DNA of 64,000 nt from Ancylobacter vacuolatus (GCF_030813595.1 NZ_JAUSUH010000011.1:1-64000), one strand, 5' to 3'; positions 27,307-36,465 are shown, counted from the first letter of the stretch. Numbers and translations: made by a program. The notes: a model not told the origin generated them from the letters alone.

Positions 27307-27410
27307 CCCTCTCCCCGTCGGGGAGAGGGTTGGGTGAGGGGAGCATGCGGCGGCCCGGAGAGGCCCCTCACCCCAGCCCTCTCCCCGACGGGGAGAGGGA
27401 GCCGGAGCCG
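27307..27410. repeat. GC-rich clustered palindrome (CTCTCCCC/GGGGAGAG type)
   Basis: Two inverted copies of CTCTCCCCGNCGGGGAGAG joined by a short spacer with GGTGAGGGG/CCCCTCACC arms. Same family at 31246-31352 and 36475-36588. It lies in the transcribed gap between binding-protein and permease genes. Confidence 0.85.
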
Positions 27411-27430
27411 CTCCCTTCGCTGCCGGCGCC

Positions 27431-28765
27431 TCACGCGGCGATGAACTCGTTCCAGCGGCGGACCATGTAGCGGTCCTCGTCCATGACAGAGTTCCAGCAG
27501 GCCACCGCGCCCATGCGCTCCTTGAACGAGCCGCCATCGCGCACCGCGCCGGCGGTGTACATCACCTTGCCCTCGGGCGAGAGAATGTCGGTCTTGGCCG
27601 GCTGGCCGAGCATCCAGAACGCCCATTCGTCCGGCGTCATGTTTTTCTCGGCGGTGGAAAGCACGGCGGAATAATAGCCCTGCCGGTTGAGATAGGCGCC
27701 GACCCAGCCGGAGAGATACCAGTTGATGTATTCATAGGCCGCATCGAGCTGCGCGCCCTTCAGATGCTTGGCGATGCCGAGGCCGCCGCCCCAGGCGCGA
27801 TAGCCCTCTTCCAGCGGCTGGTAGACGCAGGGAATGCCCTTGGAGCGCACCGCCGCCACCGCCGGCGACCACATGGACTGGATCACCACCTCGCCCGAGG
27901 CCATGAGGTTCACGCTCTCGTCGAAGGTCTTCCAGAAGGCGCGGAACTGGCCGGCCTGCTTGGTCTTGATGAGGAAATCGATGGTGATGTCGATCTCCGC
28001 CTTGGTCATATTGCCCTTGTCGGCATATTTCACGATGCCGGCGCTCTCGCAGATCATCGCTGCGTCCATGATGCCGATGGACGGGATGTTGAGGATCGAG
28101 GTCTTGCCCTTGAAGGCGGGGTCGAGAATGTCCTTCCAGTTCTTGATCGGCCGGCCGACAAGGTCGGGGCGGATGCCCAGCGTGTCGGCGTTGTAGATGG
28201 TGGGGATCAGCGTCATCCACTGGGTCGGGGCGGGCGCGAACTTCTTGGAGTCCGGGCCGTCGACGAAGCTGACCGTGTTTGGCGCGGTGCCCTGCGCGAT
28301 CTGCGATTCCGGGGTCAGCTTGCCGGTGGTGAAGATCGGCACGATCTGGTCGTAATACTTGATCTTCTTGACATCCATCGGCTGCAGCGTGCCGGCGGCG
28401 AACACCTTCTTGCAGATCCAGTATTCGATGTCGGCGATGTCGAAGGAGTTGGCCTGCGTCACCACGCGCTGGGACACCGCGTCGGAATCCAGCGCGGTCA
28501 TCTGCAGGGTGATGCCGAGATCCGCCTTGCACTTCTCGGCGATGGCGTTGAGGTTCGACACGCCGGTGCCAAACTGGCGCAGCGTGATCGGGTTCTGCGC
28601 CCACACGGTCGGGAAGCCGGTGACGGCCTGCCCGCCGACGGCAAGGCCGCCCAGCGCCGCCGCCCCCTTGAGCAGGCCGCGGCGGCTCACCCCGGCGCCG
28701 GATTCCGCAGGCTTGCCGGATTTGGCGGATTTGGCGCCGGTGCGATCCGTGGTCTTCTGGCTCAT
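27431..28765 (-). CDS. ABC transporter substrate-binding protein (PotD-like, Tat leader)
   Basis: 444 aa. A twin-arginine leader is visible at about 27-50 (SRRGLLKGAAALGGLA), following a long polar n-region. The mature protein has the type-2 periplasmic-binding fold of the polyamine group (NIPSIGIMDAAMI, KTFDESVNLMASGEVVIQSMW, EEGYRAWGGGLGIAK). Tat export suggests it folds, or binds, before export. The ligand cannot be told from sequence; polyamine or a related cation is likely by family. The ATPase gene is 46 bp upstream. Confidence 0.9.
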   Translation of the reverse strand: MSQKTTDRTGAKSAKSGKPAESGAGVSRRGLLKGAAALGGLAVGGQAVTGFPTVWAQNPITLRQFGTGVSNLNAIAEKCKADLGITLQMTALDSDAVSQRVVTQANSFDIADIEYWICKKVFAAGTLQPMDVKKIKYYDQIVPIFTTGKLTPESQIAQGTAPNTVSFVDGPDSKKFAPAPTQWMTLIPTIYNADTLGIRPDLVGRPIKNWKDILDPAFKGKTSILNIPSIGIMDAAMICESAGIVKYADKGNMTKAEIDITIDFLIKTKQAGQFRAFWKTFDESVNLMASGEVVIQSMWSPAVAAVRSKGIPCVYQPLEEGYRAWGGGLGIAKHLKGAQLDAAYEYINWYLSGWVGAYLNRQGYYSAVLSTAEKNMTPDEWAFWMLGQPAKTDILSPEGKVMYTAGAVRDGGSFKERMGAVACWNSVMDEDRYMVRRWNEFIAA

Positions 28766-28811
28766 GAACTGTCTCCCGAGCTATCGGCGGTGGCGTGAAG
28801 CGGTTGAGGAT

Positions 28812-29918
28812 TCAGGCGGCAGGCGAGGCTTTGAGGATGTGGACGTCCTGCGGCGTCCAGGCGAGCGGCACGGCGTCGCCGACGTTGAGCGGCGCGGCGA
28901 AGAAGGCGGTTTCTGGCACCTGCACGGCGAATTCCGCCACGCCGGGGGCGGCGAGCGCCACCTGCACCTTCTGGCCGTGATATTCGATGTTCTGCACGAG
29001 GCCGGTGAGGCCGCACCCCAGCATCGCCCCGGCGCCCAGCGTCACCCGGTCGGTGCGCACGGCGATCTCCAGCGGCGCGCCCGGCTCAAGGCCCGCCGCC
29101 AGCTCCGGCCCGGCCGGCGCCCGGAAGGAGGCCCCACCCGGCACCTCGAAGGTCACGTCCTCGGCACCGATCGCGGTCACGCGCCCGGCGATCACATTAT
29201 GGTCCCCCATGAAGCGGGCGACAAAAGCGGTGGCGGGGCGGTTGAACACCTCGCGCGGCGTGCCCGCCTGCTCGATCCGCCCGCCATTCATCACCACCAC
29301 GAGGTCGGAGAGCGCCATCGCCTCCTCCTGGCTGTGGGTGACGTGGATGAAGGAAATGCCGAGCTGCAGCTGCAATTTCTTCAGCTCCTGCCGCACCTTG
29401 ATCTTGAGGAAGGGGTCGAGGGCGGAGAGCGGCTCGTCCAGCAGCAGCACCTGCGGATCGGTGATCAGCGCCCGCGCCAGCGCCACGCGCTGCTGCTGGC
29501 CGCCGGAAAGCTGGGCCGGGCGGCGTTCGGCCAGATGGTCCATCTGCACCAGCTTGAGCATCTCCATGGCTTTCGCCCGGCGCGATGCCTTGTCCACTCC
29601 CTTCATCTTCAGCGAGAAGGCGACATTGTCGACCGTGTCGAGATGGGGGAACAGCGCATAGCTCTGGAACATCATCGCCGTGCCGCGCTTAGCCGGCGGC
29701 AGGTCCGTCACCACGGTCGGGCCGAGGCGGATATCGCCTTCCGTGATGCTCTCATGGCCGGCCATCATCCGCAGCGTCGTGGTCTTGCCGCAGCCGGACG
29801 GGCCGAGCAGGCAGCAATAGGTGCCGGCCGGAATCTTCAGCGAGACGCGGTCGACCGCCAGCGCCGCGCCGTAGCGCTTGGTGACGTCGATGAGTTCAAT
29901 GTCGGCGCCCTTGCTCAT
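28812..29918 (-). CDS. ABC transporter ATP-binding protein (PotA-like)
   Basis: 368 aa from ATG 29918. Walker A GPSGCGKTTT, signature LSGGQQQRVAL, Walker B LLLDEPLSALD, switch His in VTHSQEEA, then a TOBE domain (about 290-365). It is the first gene of the PotABCD-type operon. In-frame sequence upstream to 30074 is Arg-rich and unlikely to be coding. Confidence 0.93.
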   Translation of the reverse strand: MSKGADIELIDVTKRYGAALAVDRVSLKIPAGTYCCLLGPSGCGKTTTLRMMAGHESITEGDIRLGPTVVTDLPPAKRGTAMMFQSYALFPHLDTVDNVAFSLKMKGVDKASRRAKAMEMLKLVQMDHLAERRPAQLSGGQQQRVALARALITDPQVLLLDEPLSALDPFLKIKVRQELKKLQLQLGISFIHVTHSQEEAMALSDLVVVMNGGRIEQAGTPREVFNRPATAFVARFMGDHNVIAGRVTAIGAEDVTFEVPGGASFRAPAGPELAAGLEPGAPLEIAVRTDRVTLGAGAMLGCGLTGLVQNIEYHGQKVQVALAAPGVAEFAVQVPETAFFAAPLNVGDAVPLAWTPQDVHILKASPAA

Positions 29919-30259
29919 GTCGTCGGCATGGCTCCCCTGCTGCTGCGAACAGGCGGTGGCTCTCGCAAGCGATATGCCAGTCGGGGCAACCCTGCCGCGA
30001 ATCCCGGCCCGTCTCGCTCGCCGGAAGCCGGCGCCGTCCCTGTACGGAGCAGAGTACCCCACGCGCCGCGCCATTGCCTAGCGAAGAGGCAGAACGCCGG
30101 CCAAATGCCCAAATGCCCGCCCAGATCGCGCCCGCGTGGCACGCCGGACTGCGACGCATGACGAATTGAGCGTGACGCGGCGATGACGCACTCTAGATAG
30201 ATCGAGAGCCCGCAGAGGCACGCCCGCGCATGGCGCGCGGACCACAGGGAGACCGCCGG

Positions 30260-31222
30260 ATGATACGCACGCTCATCGCCGCCGCCATGGCCTCAGTCTT
30301 CGCCGCCGGCACCGCATTGGCGCAGGATTTTCCCACCCGCCCGGTAACGCTGGTCATTCCCTTCGCCGCCGGCGGCTCCACCGACCTCGTCGGCCGGCTT
30401 ATCGCCGAGCGGATGAGCGCCGAGCTTGGTCAGTCTGTCGTGGTCGAGAACAAGGGCGGCGCCGGTGGCAATCTCGGCGCGGCGCAGGTCGCCAAGGCGA
30501 CGCCGGACGGCTACACCATCCTCATGGGCACGGTCGCCACCCACGCGCTGAATCCCACTCTCTACAAGAAGATGCCCTATGACCCCGTGACCAGCTTCGC
30601 GCCGGTGTCGCTGCTGGTCATCGTGCCGAACGTTCTGGTGGTGAATCCGGACTTCCCGGCCAAGACCACCGAGGAGCTGATCGCGCTGCTCAAGAAGGAC
30701 CCGGACAAATATTCCTACGCCTCGTCAGGCAATGGCACGCCGCTGCATCTCTCGGGCGAATTGTTCAAGAGCATGGCTGATGTCGACATGCAGCACATTC
30801 CCTATCAGGGCGCCGGCCCGGCGCTGGTCGACGTGCTGTCGGGGCAGGTGCCGATCATGTTCGACAATCTCCCCTCCTCCACCAGCCATATCAAGTCCGG
30901 CAAGCTCCGGGCGCTGGGCGTGACCACGGCCACGCGCGCGCCCTCCTTCCCCGACCTGCCGGCCATCGCCGAGGCGGTGCCGGGCTATGAGACCTACACC
31001 TGGAACGCCGTCTTCGCCCCCGCCGGCACGCCGCCTGACGTGATCGCCAAGCTGAACGCCGCCGCCAACAAGGCGCTGGCCGACCCGAAGGTGCAGGCGC
31101 GCCTCGCCGATTTCAGCGCCGTCTCGGTCGGCTCGACGCCGGAAGAGCTGGGCGAGCATGTGAAGAAGGAAATCGCCAAATGGGCGCCGATCGTGAAGGC
31201 GTCCGGCGCGCAGCTGGATTGA
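30260..31222 (+). CDS. Bug-type (TTT family) periplasmic receptor
   Basis: 320 aa. Signal peptide 1-22 ending ALAQ. Mature N-terminus FPTRPVTLVIPFAAGGSTD, then GKGGAGGNLGA-like (NKGGAGGNLGAAQVA), HIPYQGAGPALVDVLSGQV and FAPAGTPPDVIAKLN are hallmarks of Bordetella-type Bug receptors, which pass carboxylates or other small molecules to TctAB permeases. No tctA/tctB is in the window, so it is an orphan here. ATG 30260 follows GGGAG at nine bases. Confidence 0.9.
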   Translation: MIRTLIAAAMASVFAAGTALAQDFPTRPVTLVIPFAAGGSTDLVGRLIAERMSAELGQSVVVENKGGAGGNLGAAQVAKATPDGYTILMGTVATHALNPTLYKKMPYDPVTSFAPVSLLVIVPNVLVVNPDFPAKTTEELIALLKKDPDKYSYASSGNGTPLHLSGELFKSMADVDMQHIPYQGAGPALVDVLSGQVPIMFDNLPSSTSHIKSGKLRALGVTTATRAPSFPDLPAIAEAVPGYETYTWNAVFAPAGTPPDVIAKLNAAANKALADPKVQARLADFSAVSVGSTPEELGEHVKKEIAKWAPIVKASGAQLD

Positions 31223-31245
31223 GGCAGAGGCCGCTCGTCCCTCGC

Positions 31246-31352
31246 CCTCCCTCTCCCCATTGGGGAGAGGTGGCCAGCGAAGCGGGTCGGTGAGGGGTCA
31301 TGGCACTTTTGCACGCCCCTCACCCCAGCCGTCTCCCCGACGGGGTGAGGGG
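31246..31352. repeat. GC-rich clustered palindrome, second copy
   Basis: Arms CTCTCCCC-ATT-GGGGAGAG and GTCTCCCCGACGGGGTGAGG separated by GGTGAGGGG/CCCCTCACC. It lies between the convergent Bug receptor and URC4 genes and may end both transcripts. Confidence 0.8.
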
Positions 31353-31360
31353 GTACGCCC

Positions 31361-32602
31361 TCAGAACACCGTGCCGTCGGCGTCGATGGCGAGCGGCGGC
31401 GGGCCGGCGGGCGGACGGCGCTCGGCGGCGATGCGCCGTCCCGCCGTCCAGGTGCCGCCCTGCAGCAGCTTGGCGAGCGGAAATTCCGACGCATCGAGGC
31501 CGAGCCGCTCGCGCACCCGGTCGGCGAGCCCGTCCATCAGCGCCACGGTGAGCGCCCGCCATTCCACCACCATCTCGGATTCGACCCGGTGCTTCACCGC
31601 CGGATCGAGCGGGGCGCGCGGCATGATCACGCCAAGATCGATCAGCAGGCCGCCATTGCGGTATTCCGGTAGGGCGGTGAGCGCGTCGAGTTCGGTGATG
31701 GCGAGGCCCGACGCTTCGAACGGCTCCAGCAGCGAATAGGTCAGCCATTGCGACAGCTTGTGGAAGGGCACGAGCTGGTCGGAGAGATCGTCGACTCGTA
31801 CCGCCGGGTGGCGCCCGACATCGCCCAGCGCCACGCCCGCCACTTCCAGCCCCGAGGGCCAAATGATTGAGAGCCCGTCGAGCAGCGCCTTGAGAATCGC
31901 CTCGGCCGGCAGGCGGCCGATCCGCGCCTGCGGCGCCAGCGTGTCGTAGAGCCGGCCCGGCCGCCCGCCCGGCCCGAAAATATCCGGCCGCGCCGCCACC
32001 GCCGCGCCGAGCCGGTTCAACAGCGCCGCCCGGCCGGCGAGACCCACGAGCGGATTCTCCTCCGACACCTGGAAGAACCGACCGAGCGTGCCCGCATCGA
32101 GCGCGACCAGCACGGCCGCGTCGGCGCGCAAAGGCTGGCTGGGGTCGGTCGAGAAGCCGCCGGCCGCGAACATGTTCACGCTCGCCACCGCCAGCCCCTC
32201 CGAGCGGCCGATGGTGAGGCCCGTGTCCTCTTCATGGTAGCGCCAGGCGTCCCCGGCCCCGGCGTCGAGCAGCACGCTGACGACGGCGAGGTCGATCATG
32301 GTGCGGGCCCGCTCGGCGGCGTCCACGCCCTCCAGCCGCCCGGCCAGAGCCTGCCAGCGCGCCACCCCGCCGGCATCGAAGTGCCGCCAGCGGCTGTGAT
32401 AGGGGATGTCGAGGCCGGGATAGTCCTGCCGCGTCACCCCGGCCACATAATCCGCCACCGCGTCCAGCGCGGCGAGATCGAGCGTGAAATGCGGCGAGCG
32501 CCCGGCCTGCACATAATCAAGCACCTGATGGCTGCGGGCCCGCACGGCGGCGGGCGAGCGCAGGGCGGCGAGTTCGGGGGGTACGCTCTGGGGCGGGGTC
32601 AT
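31361..32602 (-). CDS. URC4/Urg3 family protein (DUF1688), uracil catabolism
   Basis: 413 aa, close to the usual size. Landmarks: VRARSHQVLDYVQAGRSPHF, YPGLDIPYHSRWRHF, MFAAGGFSTDP, LGDVGRHPAV and FHKLSQWLTYSLLEP. In yeast the homologue URC4 is required for a reductive-independent uracil degradation route together with URC1; its exact reaction is not settled. Here it lies downstream of a URC1-like gene on the same strand and beside a divergent uracil phosphoribosyltransferase, which is the same trio. The gap to URC1 (169 bp) contains two REP-like palindromes. Confidence 0.9.
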   Translation of the reverse strand: MTPPQSVPPELAALRSPAAVRARSHQVLDYVQAGRSPHFTLDLAALDAVADYVAGVTRQDYPGLDIPYHSRWRHFDAGGVARWQALAGRLEGVDAAERARTMIDLAVVSVLLDAGAGDAWRYHEEDTGLTIGRSEGLAVASVNMFAAGGFSTDPSQPLRADAAVLVALDAGTLGRFFQVSEENPLVGLAGRAALLNRLGAAVAARPDIFGPGGRPGRLYDTLAPQARIGRLPAEAILKALLDGLSIIWPSGLEVAGVALGDVGRHPAVRVDDLSDQLVPFHKLSQWLTYSLLEPFEASGLAITELDALTALPEYRNGGLLIDLGVIMPRAPLDPAVKHRVESEMVVEWRALTVALMDGLADRVRERLGLDASEFPLAKLLQGGTWTAGRRIAAERRPPAGPPPLAIDADGTVF

Positions 32603-32638
32603 GCGGTACTTTCTTTCTGCGACGTCCTCCCCGGAGCG

Positions 32639-32747
32639 ACGTCATCCTGAGGTGCGAGCGCAGCGAGCCTCGAAGGATGTTCTCTTAGGCAGCTCTGCGA
32701 TGACCATCCTTCGAGGCCCGGCGTGCGCCGGGCACCTCAGGATGACG
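32639..32747. repeat. Pair of REP-like palindromes, inverted relative to each other
   Basis: Copies at about 32639-32680 and 32703-32747 with arms CATCCTGAGGTGC / GCCTCGAAGGATG and their reverse. Together they can form one long cruciform in the URC1-URC4 gap. Same family as at 26288-26396. Confidence 0.78.
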
Positions 32748-32771
32748 TGGCGTTGTAGGACAAAGAGCCCC

Positions 32772-34040
32772 CTACTCCTCCAGCGCCCGGCCCTGCGTGG
32801 CGTCGAACTGGCTCTGGAAACCGCCGCTGAAATAGCCGGCGGAGACCTTCGCCTCCATCTCGACGCGGGCGTCGAGCGGGATCAGCTCTTCGGGGATCGC
32901 CACCCGCTCACCGACCTCGATGCCGGCGCGCTCCAGCGCGTTGAACTTCATGTCGCTCATCGAGGCGAAGCGGTCGATCCTGGTGATGCCGAGCCAGTGG
33001 AACACGTCCGGCATCAGTTCCTGAAAGCGCATGTCCTGCACGCCGGCGACGCATTCGGTGCGCTTGAAATAGGTTTCGGGCAGGTCGCCGCCCTCCTGCC
33101 GCTTGCGGGCGTTGTAGACGAGGAACTTCGTCACCTCGCCCAGCGCCCGGCCCTCCTTGCGGTTATAGACCACGAGGCCGACGCCGCCCTGCTGCGCCAT
33201 CTCCACGCAGATCTCGATGCCATGGGCGAGATAGGGCCGGCAGGTGCAGATGTCGGAGGAAAAAACGTCCGAGCCGTTGCACTCGTCATGCACCCGGCAG
33301 GCGAGCGGGGTGACGCCGTCGCCGATCCTGGACGGGTCGCCGAACAGATACAGCGTCATGCCCCCGATCGGCGGCAGGAACACCTTGAGATCGCCGCGCG
33401 TCACCAGCTCGGGGAACATGCCCCCCGTATGCTCGAAAAGCGCCCGGCGCAGCGCGCCCTCGCTGACGCCGAAGCGCGCGGCGATGCCCGGCAAATACCA
33501 CACCGGCTCGATCGCCGCCTTGGTCACGCGCACATCGCCCTTCGGCCCGATGATGTCGCCGTCGATCTTCAGCCGGCCGGCGCGCAGCGCGTCGCGGATC
33601 TCCGGCATGTCGATATGGGCGCGGGTGATGGCGATGCTCGGGCGCACATCCAGCCCCGCCGCCACCTCGGCGCCGAAAGCCTCGCCGATCATATGGCCGA
33701 ACGGATCGAGCGAGACGATCTTGCCCGGGTCGCCCCATTGCGGATGCGGGCCGATAATGTCGGAGGGGGCGGTGTTGGTGAGGTCGGCCTTGAAATCAGC
33801 CGGCAGCGCCCCGGCCGCGATGGCCAGCGCGCGATAGACCGCATAGCCGCCGGCATGGGTGCCGATGGCGTTGCGCCGCTTCATCTCGGTGAGGGTAGCG
33901 ACGACAGGGCCGCGCAAGGCGGGGTCAGGCGCGCCCCAGTTCAGCACCGGGCCGTCAGCGGCGACGCCGGTGGGCGCGCCATGGGAGGTGAGGACGATAT
34001 GATTGCGGGAACGACCGCCTGCACTGGCATTGACGGACAT
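32772..34040 (-). CDS. GTP cyclohydrolase II-like URC1 protein, uracil catabolism
   Basis: 422 aa from ATG 34040. The C-terminal half has the RibA fold: RVHDECNGSDVFSSDICTC carries the zinc cysteines in a changed context, and YNRKEGRALGEVTKF matches the catalytic loop. The N-terminal half (about 1-190) and these changes are typical of URC1, the ring-opening enzyme of the uracil pathway, rather than of riboflavin synthesis. The next gene on the same strand is URC4. A divergent uracil phosphoribosyltransferase starts 217 bp away, so the region between should hold the shared control. Confidence 0.9.
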   Translation of the reverse strand: MSVNASAGGRSRNHIVLTSHGAPTGVAADGPVLNWGAPDPALRGPVVATLTEMKRRNAIGTHAGGYAVYRALAIAAGALPADFKADLTNTAPSDIIGPHPQWGDPGKIVSLDPFGHMIGEAFGAEVAAGLDVRPSIAITRAHIDMPEIRDALRAGRLKIDGDIIGPKGDVRVTKAAIEPVWYLPGIAARFGVSEGALRRALFEHTGGMFPELVTRGDLKVFLPPIGGMTLYLFGDPSRIGDGVTPLACRVHDECNGSDVFSSDICTCRPYLAHGIEICVEMAQQGGVGLVVYNRKEGRALGEVTKFLVYNARKRQEGGDLPETYFKRTECVAGVQDMRFQELMPDVFHWLGITRIDRFASMSDMKFNALERAGIEVGERVAIPEELIPLDARVEMEAKVSAGYFSGGFQSQFDATQGRALEE

Positions 34041-34209
34041 GATTGGCTCGCTTCGCGTCCGGCGGACATCGCCGGCGTCCTGGAAGCAACGTATGTGAGC
34101 GTGAAAACGCGGCTTCCGCAAGGGGGGCGTCGCGCCGGCCGGAGGAAAAACGGACGGGATGGTCCGTTTCTTGTATCGGATTTCGCGCTATCCTGCCGCC
34201 AATTGCAGG

Positions 34210-34228
34210 CTCCGGCAAATTGCCGGAG
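34210..34228. promoter_or_regulatory. Inverted repeat in the URC1/upp divergent region
   Basis: CTCCGGC-AAATT-GCCGGAG, perfect 7-bp arms, 30 bp before the upp start. It could be an operator for a local regulator or a hairpin in the upp leader. Confidence 0.45.
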
Positions 34229-34257
34229 ACCGCTCCCACCCCGAGGACGACGCCGAG

Positions 34258-34920
34258 ATGAACGCGCCCACCAGCCCCAAGGCCGCCCTGCCGCCGAACA
34301 TTGTCGTCGTCGACCACCCGCTGATCCAGCACAAGCTGACCCTCATGCGCCGCTCGCGCACCCCGGCCAACGAGTTCCGGCTGCTGCTGCGCGAGATCAG
34401 CATGCTGCTGGCCTATGAGGTGACGCGCGACATGCCGACCGAGATGACCGAGATCGAGACGCCGCTGACGACGATGCAGGCGCCGATCCTCGCCGGCAAG
34501 AAGCTGTGCCTCGTCTCGGTGCTGCGCGCCGGCGGCGGCATTCTGGAAGGCATGCTGGAAATCCTGCCCGCCGCGCGGGTCGGCCATGTCGGGCTCTATC
34601 GCGACCCGGTGTCGCTGGCGGCGGTGGAATATTATCTGAAACTGCCGCGCGACATTTCCGAGCGCACCGCCATCATCCTCGACCCGATGCTGGCCACCGG
34701 CAATTCAGCGGCGGCGGCGGTGTCGGAAGTAAAGGCGGCCGGCTGCCAGTCGGTGAAGTTCGTCTGCCTCATCGCCGCGCCGGAAGGGCTGAAGACGCTG
34801 CACGACGCCCATCCCGACGTGCCGGTCTATACGGCGGCGGTCGACAGTCACCTCAATGACCACGGCTATATCGTGCCGGGCATCGGCGACGCCGGCGACC
34901 GCATCTTCGGCACCAAGTAA
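34258..34920 (+). CDS. upp: Uracil phosphoribosyltransferase
   Basis: 220 aa. Forms UMP from uracil and PRPP. The PRPP loop [30 protein letters not shown] and the C-terminal [14 protein letters not shown] (uracil-binding) are diagnostic. It begins at ATG 34258. Divergent from URC1-URC4: in the yeast URC pathway uracil is first converted by such an enzyme (URC6), so this copy may serve catabolism rather than, or as well as, salvage. Confidence 0.95.
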   Translation: MNAPTSPKAALPPNIVVVDHPLIQHKLTLMRRSRTPANEFRLLLREISMLLAYEVTRDMPTEMTEIETPLTTMQAPILAGKKLCLVSVLRAGGGILEGMLEILPAARVGHVGLYRDPVSLAAVEYYLKLPRDISERTAIILDPMLATGNSAAAAVSEVKAAGCQSVKFVCLIAAPEGLKTLHDAHPDVPVYTAAVDSHLNDHGYIVPGIGDAGDRIFGTK

Positions 34921-35035
34921 TGGGCACCAAGCAAATCGGCACCAAATAAAGCGCCCGAACTTTCGGCGCCGGCGCGGGCAATTGCCGCTTATCGGGGCTT
35001 CTCCCCGGCGCCGGACCGATCTAACCTCATCGCAA

Positions 35036-35147
35036 ATGTCCCTAGGGTTCCGGTGCCGTGACGCTGTCGCAGCACGCTGGTCCGAGAGGGGCAGCCGGGC
35101 ACGCCTGACAGGGCCCGGTCCACGGCGGGACAAAAGCCCGGGAGGCT
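35036..35147 (+). promoter_or_regulatory. Guanidine-I riboswitch (ykkC leader)
   Basis: The conserved core elements of the ykkC class appear in order and at normal spacing: CCTAGGGTTCCG (35041-35052), GCTGGTCCGAGAGG (about 35076-35089) and GGGACAAAAGCCCGGGAG (about 35127-35144), with variable stems between (one being GCCGGGC...GCCCGG). This RNA binds guanidinium and turns on downstream genes. It precedes the ureohydrolase gene by about 95 bp. Ends are approximate. Recognition is by the consensus from memory; a covariance-model search would settle it. Confidence 0.88.
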
Positions 35148-35204
35148 CGCGCGGCGGCATTCGCGGCGAAGACCCTTCCGCGTGCGCGCCGGGGTCTCCA
35201 CGCG

Positions 35205-35221
35205 AGGGCCGTCAAGGCCCT
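35205..35221 (+). promoter_or_regulatory. Short hairpin in the riboswitch leader, possible expression platform
   Basis: AGGGCC-GTCAA-GGCCCT forms a 6-bp stem ten bases before the ribosome site (GGAGACAGGA) of the ureohydrolase. No T-run follows, so control of translation is more likely than termination. Pairing with the aptamer was not worked out. Confidence 0.35.
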
Positions 35222-35241
35222 TCGACGAATGGAGACAGGAC

Positions 35242-36465
35242 ATGCCTCACCCGTCCAGCATGCGTCACTCCCTCACGCGAACCCGCCGCTTCGCCGGCCT
35301 TCCCCCCGCCCCGCAGCGGCAGCGCCGTCATCACCCCAATTTCGAAATCCGGGGCATGCAGGGCTGGAAGGCGCTGGAGGCGGAGGAGAAGCTCTCCGAG
35401 GATGGCTGGCGCAAGGAGCAGCAATGGGCGCTCGACATGGGCCTGCCCGGCGCGGATTCGATCACCGACAAGTCGATCCCGACCTTCGCGCGCGGCGAGC
35501 TGCCGCATTTCGCCGGCATCAACACCTTCATGAAGGCCCCCTATGTCGAGAATGTCCGCGATGTCGGCCGCTATGACGCCGCCGTGCTGGGCATTCCGTT
35601 CGATTCCGGCACCACCTACCGCCCCGGCACCCGCTTCGGGCCGCAGGGCATCCGCCGCATCTCCGCGCTCTACACCCCCTATAATTACGAGCTGGGCGTC
35701 GATCTGCGCGAGCAGATGACGCTGTGCGACGCCGGCGACGTGTTCACCATTCCCGCCAATCTGGAAAAGAGCTTCGACCAGATCTCGAAGGGCGTGAGCC
35801 ACGTCTTCTCCTCCGGCGCGCTGCCGATCATGCTCGGTGGCGATCATTCGATCGGCTTTCCCTGCGTGCGCGGCATCGCCGAGTGCACGTCGAAGCGCAT
35901 CGGCATCATCCATTTCGACCGGCATATCGACATCCAGGAAAAGGATCTCGACGAGCGCATGCACACCACGCCCTGGTATTGGGCGACCAATCTGCCGAAT
36001 GTCTCGCCAAAGAACCTGGTGCAGCTCGGCATCGGTGGCTGGCAGGTGCCGCGCTACGGCGTGCAGGAGGCGAGGAAACGCGGCACCAATGTGCTGACCA
36101 TCGACGATATCGAGAAGATCGGGCTGGAGAAGGCGGCCGAGATCGCGCTGGAGCTGGCGTGGAAGGATGCGGATGCGGTCTACATCTCCTTCGACGTCGA
36201 CAGCATCGATTGCGGCTTCGTGCCCGGCACCGGCTGGCCGGAACCGGGCGGATTTCTGCCGCGCGAGGCGCTGAAGATCCTCGGCCTGGTGGCGGCGGAA
36301 GGCCTGTGCGGGCTGGAGGTGGTGGAAGTTTCCCCGCCCTATGACACGTCCGACATCACCGCTTTGTTCGCCACCCGCGTGGTGGTGGAGGCGCTCGGCT
36401 CCATGCTCGCCCATGGCAAGCTGGGCTCGCACCGGCACATGATCGACAAGCCGGTGAGTTACTGA
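35242..36465 (+). CDS. Ureohydrolase family, probable guanidine hydrolase (GdmH-type)
   Basis: 407 aa from ATG 35242 (GGAGACAGGA upstream). Arginase/agmatinase fold with the six metal ligands in place: His202 (GGDHS), Asp226/His228/Asp230 (HFDRHID) and Asp318/Asp320 (SFDVDSID). A long N-terminal extension (about 110 residues), FDRH in place of the usual FDAH, and DERMHTTPWYW plus PGTGWPEPGG recall the nickel-dependent guanidine hydrolase of cyanobacteria rather than true agmatinases. The preceding guanidine riboswitch strongly supports guanidine as substrate, giving urea and ammonia. The His-rich gene follows and could supply the metal. Automatic annotation would probably say agmatinase. Confidence 0.85.
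   Translation: MPHPSSMRHSLTRTRRFAGLPPAPQRQRRHHPNFEIRGMQGWKALEAEEKLSEDGWRKEQQWALDMGLPGADSITDKSIPTFARGELPHFAGINTFMKAPYVENVRDVGRYDAAVLGIPFDSGTTYRPGTRFGPQGIRRISALYTPYNYELGVDLREQMTLCDAGDVFTIPANLEKSFDQISKGVSHVFSSGALPIMLGGDHSIGFPCVRGIAECTSKRIGIIHFDRHIDIQEKDLDERMHTTPWYWATNLPNVSPKNLVQLGIGGWQVPRYGVQEARKRGTNVLTIDDIEKIGLEKAAEIALELAWKDADAVYISFDVDSIDCGFVPGTGWPEPGGFLPREALKILGLVAAEGLCGLEVVEVSPPYDTSDITALFATRVVVEALGSMLAHGKLGSHRHMIDKPVSY

Noticed and set aside
32772..34040. Annotation as riboflavin-pathway ribA
   Set aside because: Altered cysteine context, large N-terminal half and URC4/upp neighbours fit URC1.
32601..34418. 605-codon open frame on the plus strand
   Set aside because: Antisense of URC1 and runs through REP repeats into the upp start; not a gene.
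35242..36465. Annotation as plain agmatinase (speB)
   Set aside because: The guanidine riboswitch and the FDRH/N-terminal extension features fit a guanidine hydrolase better.
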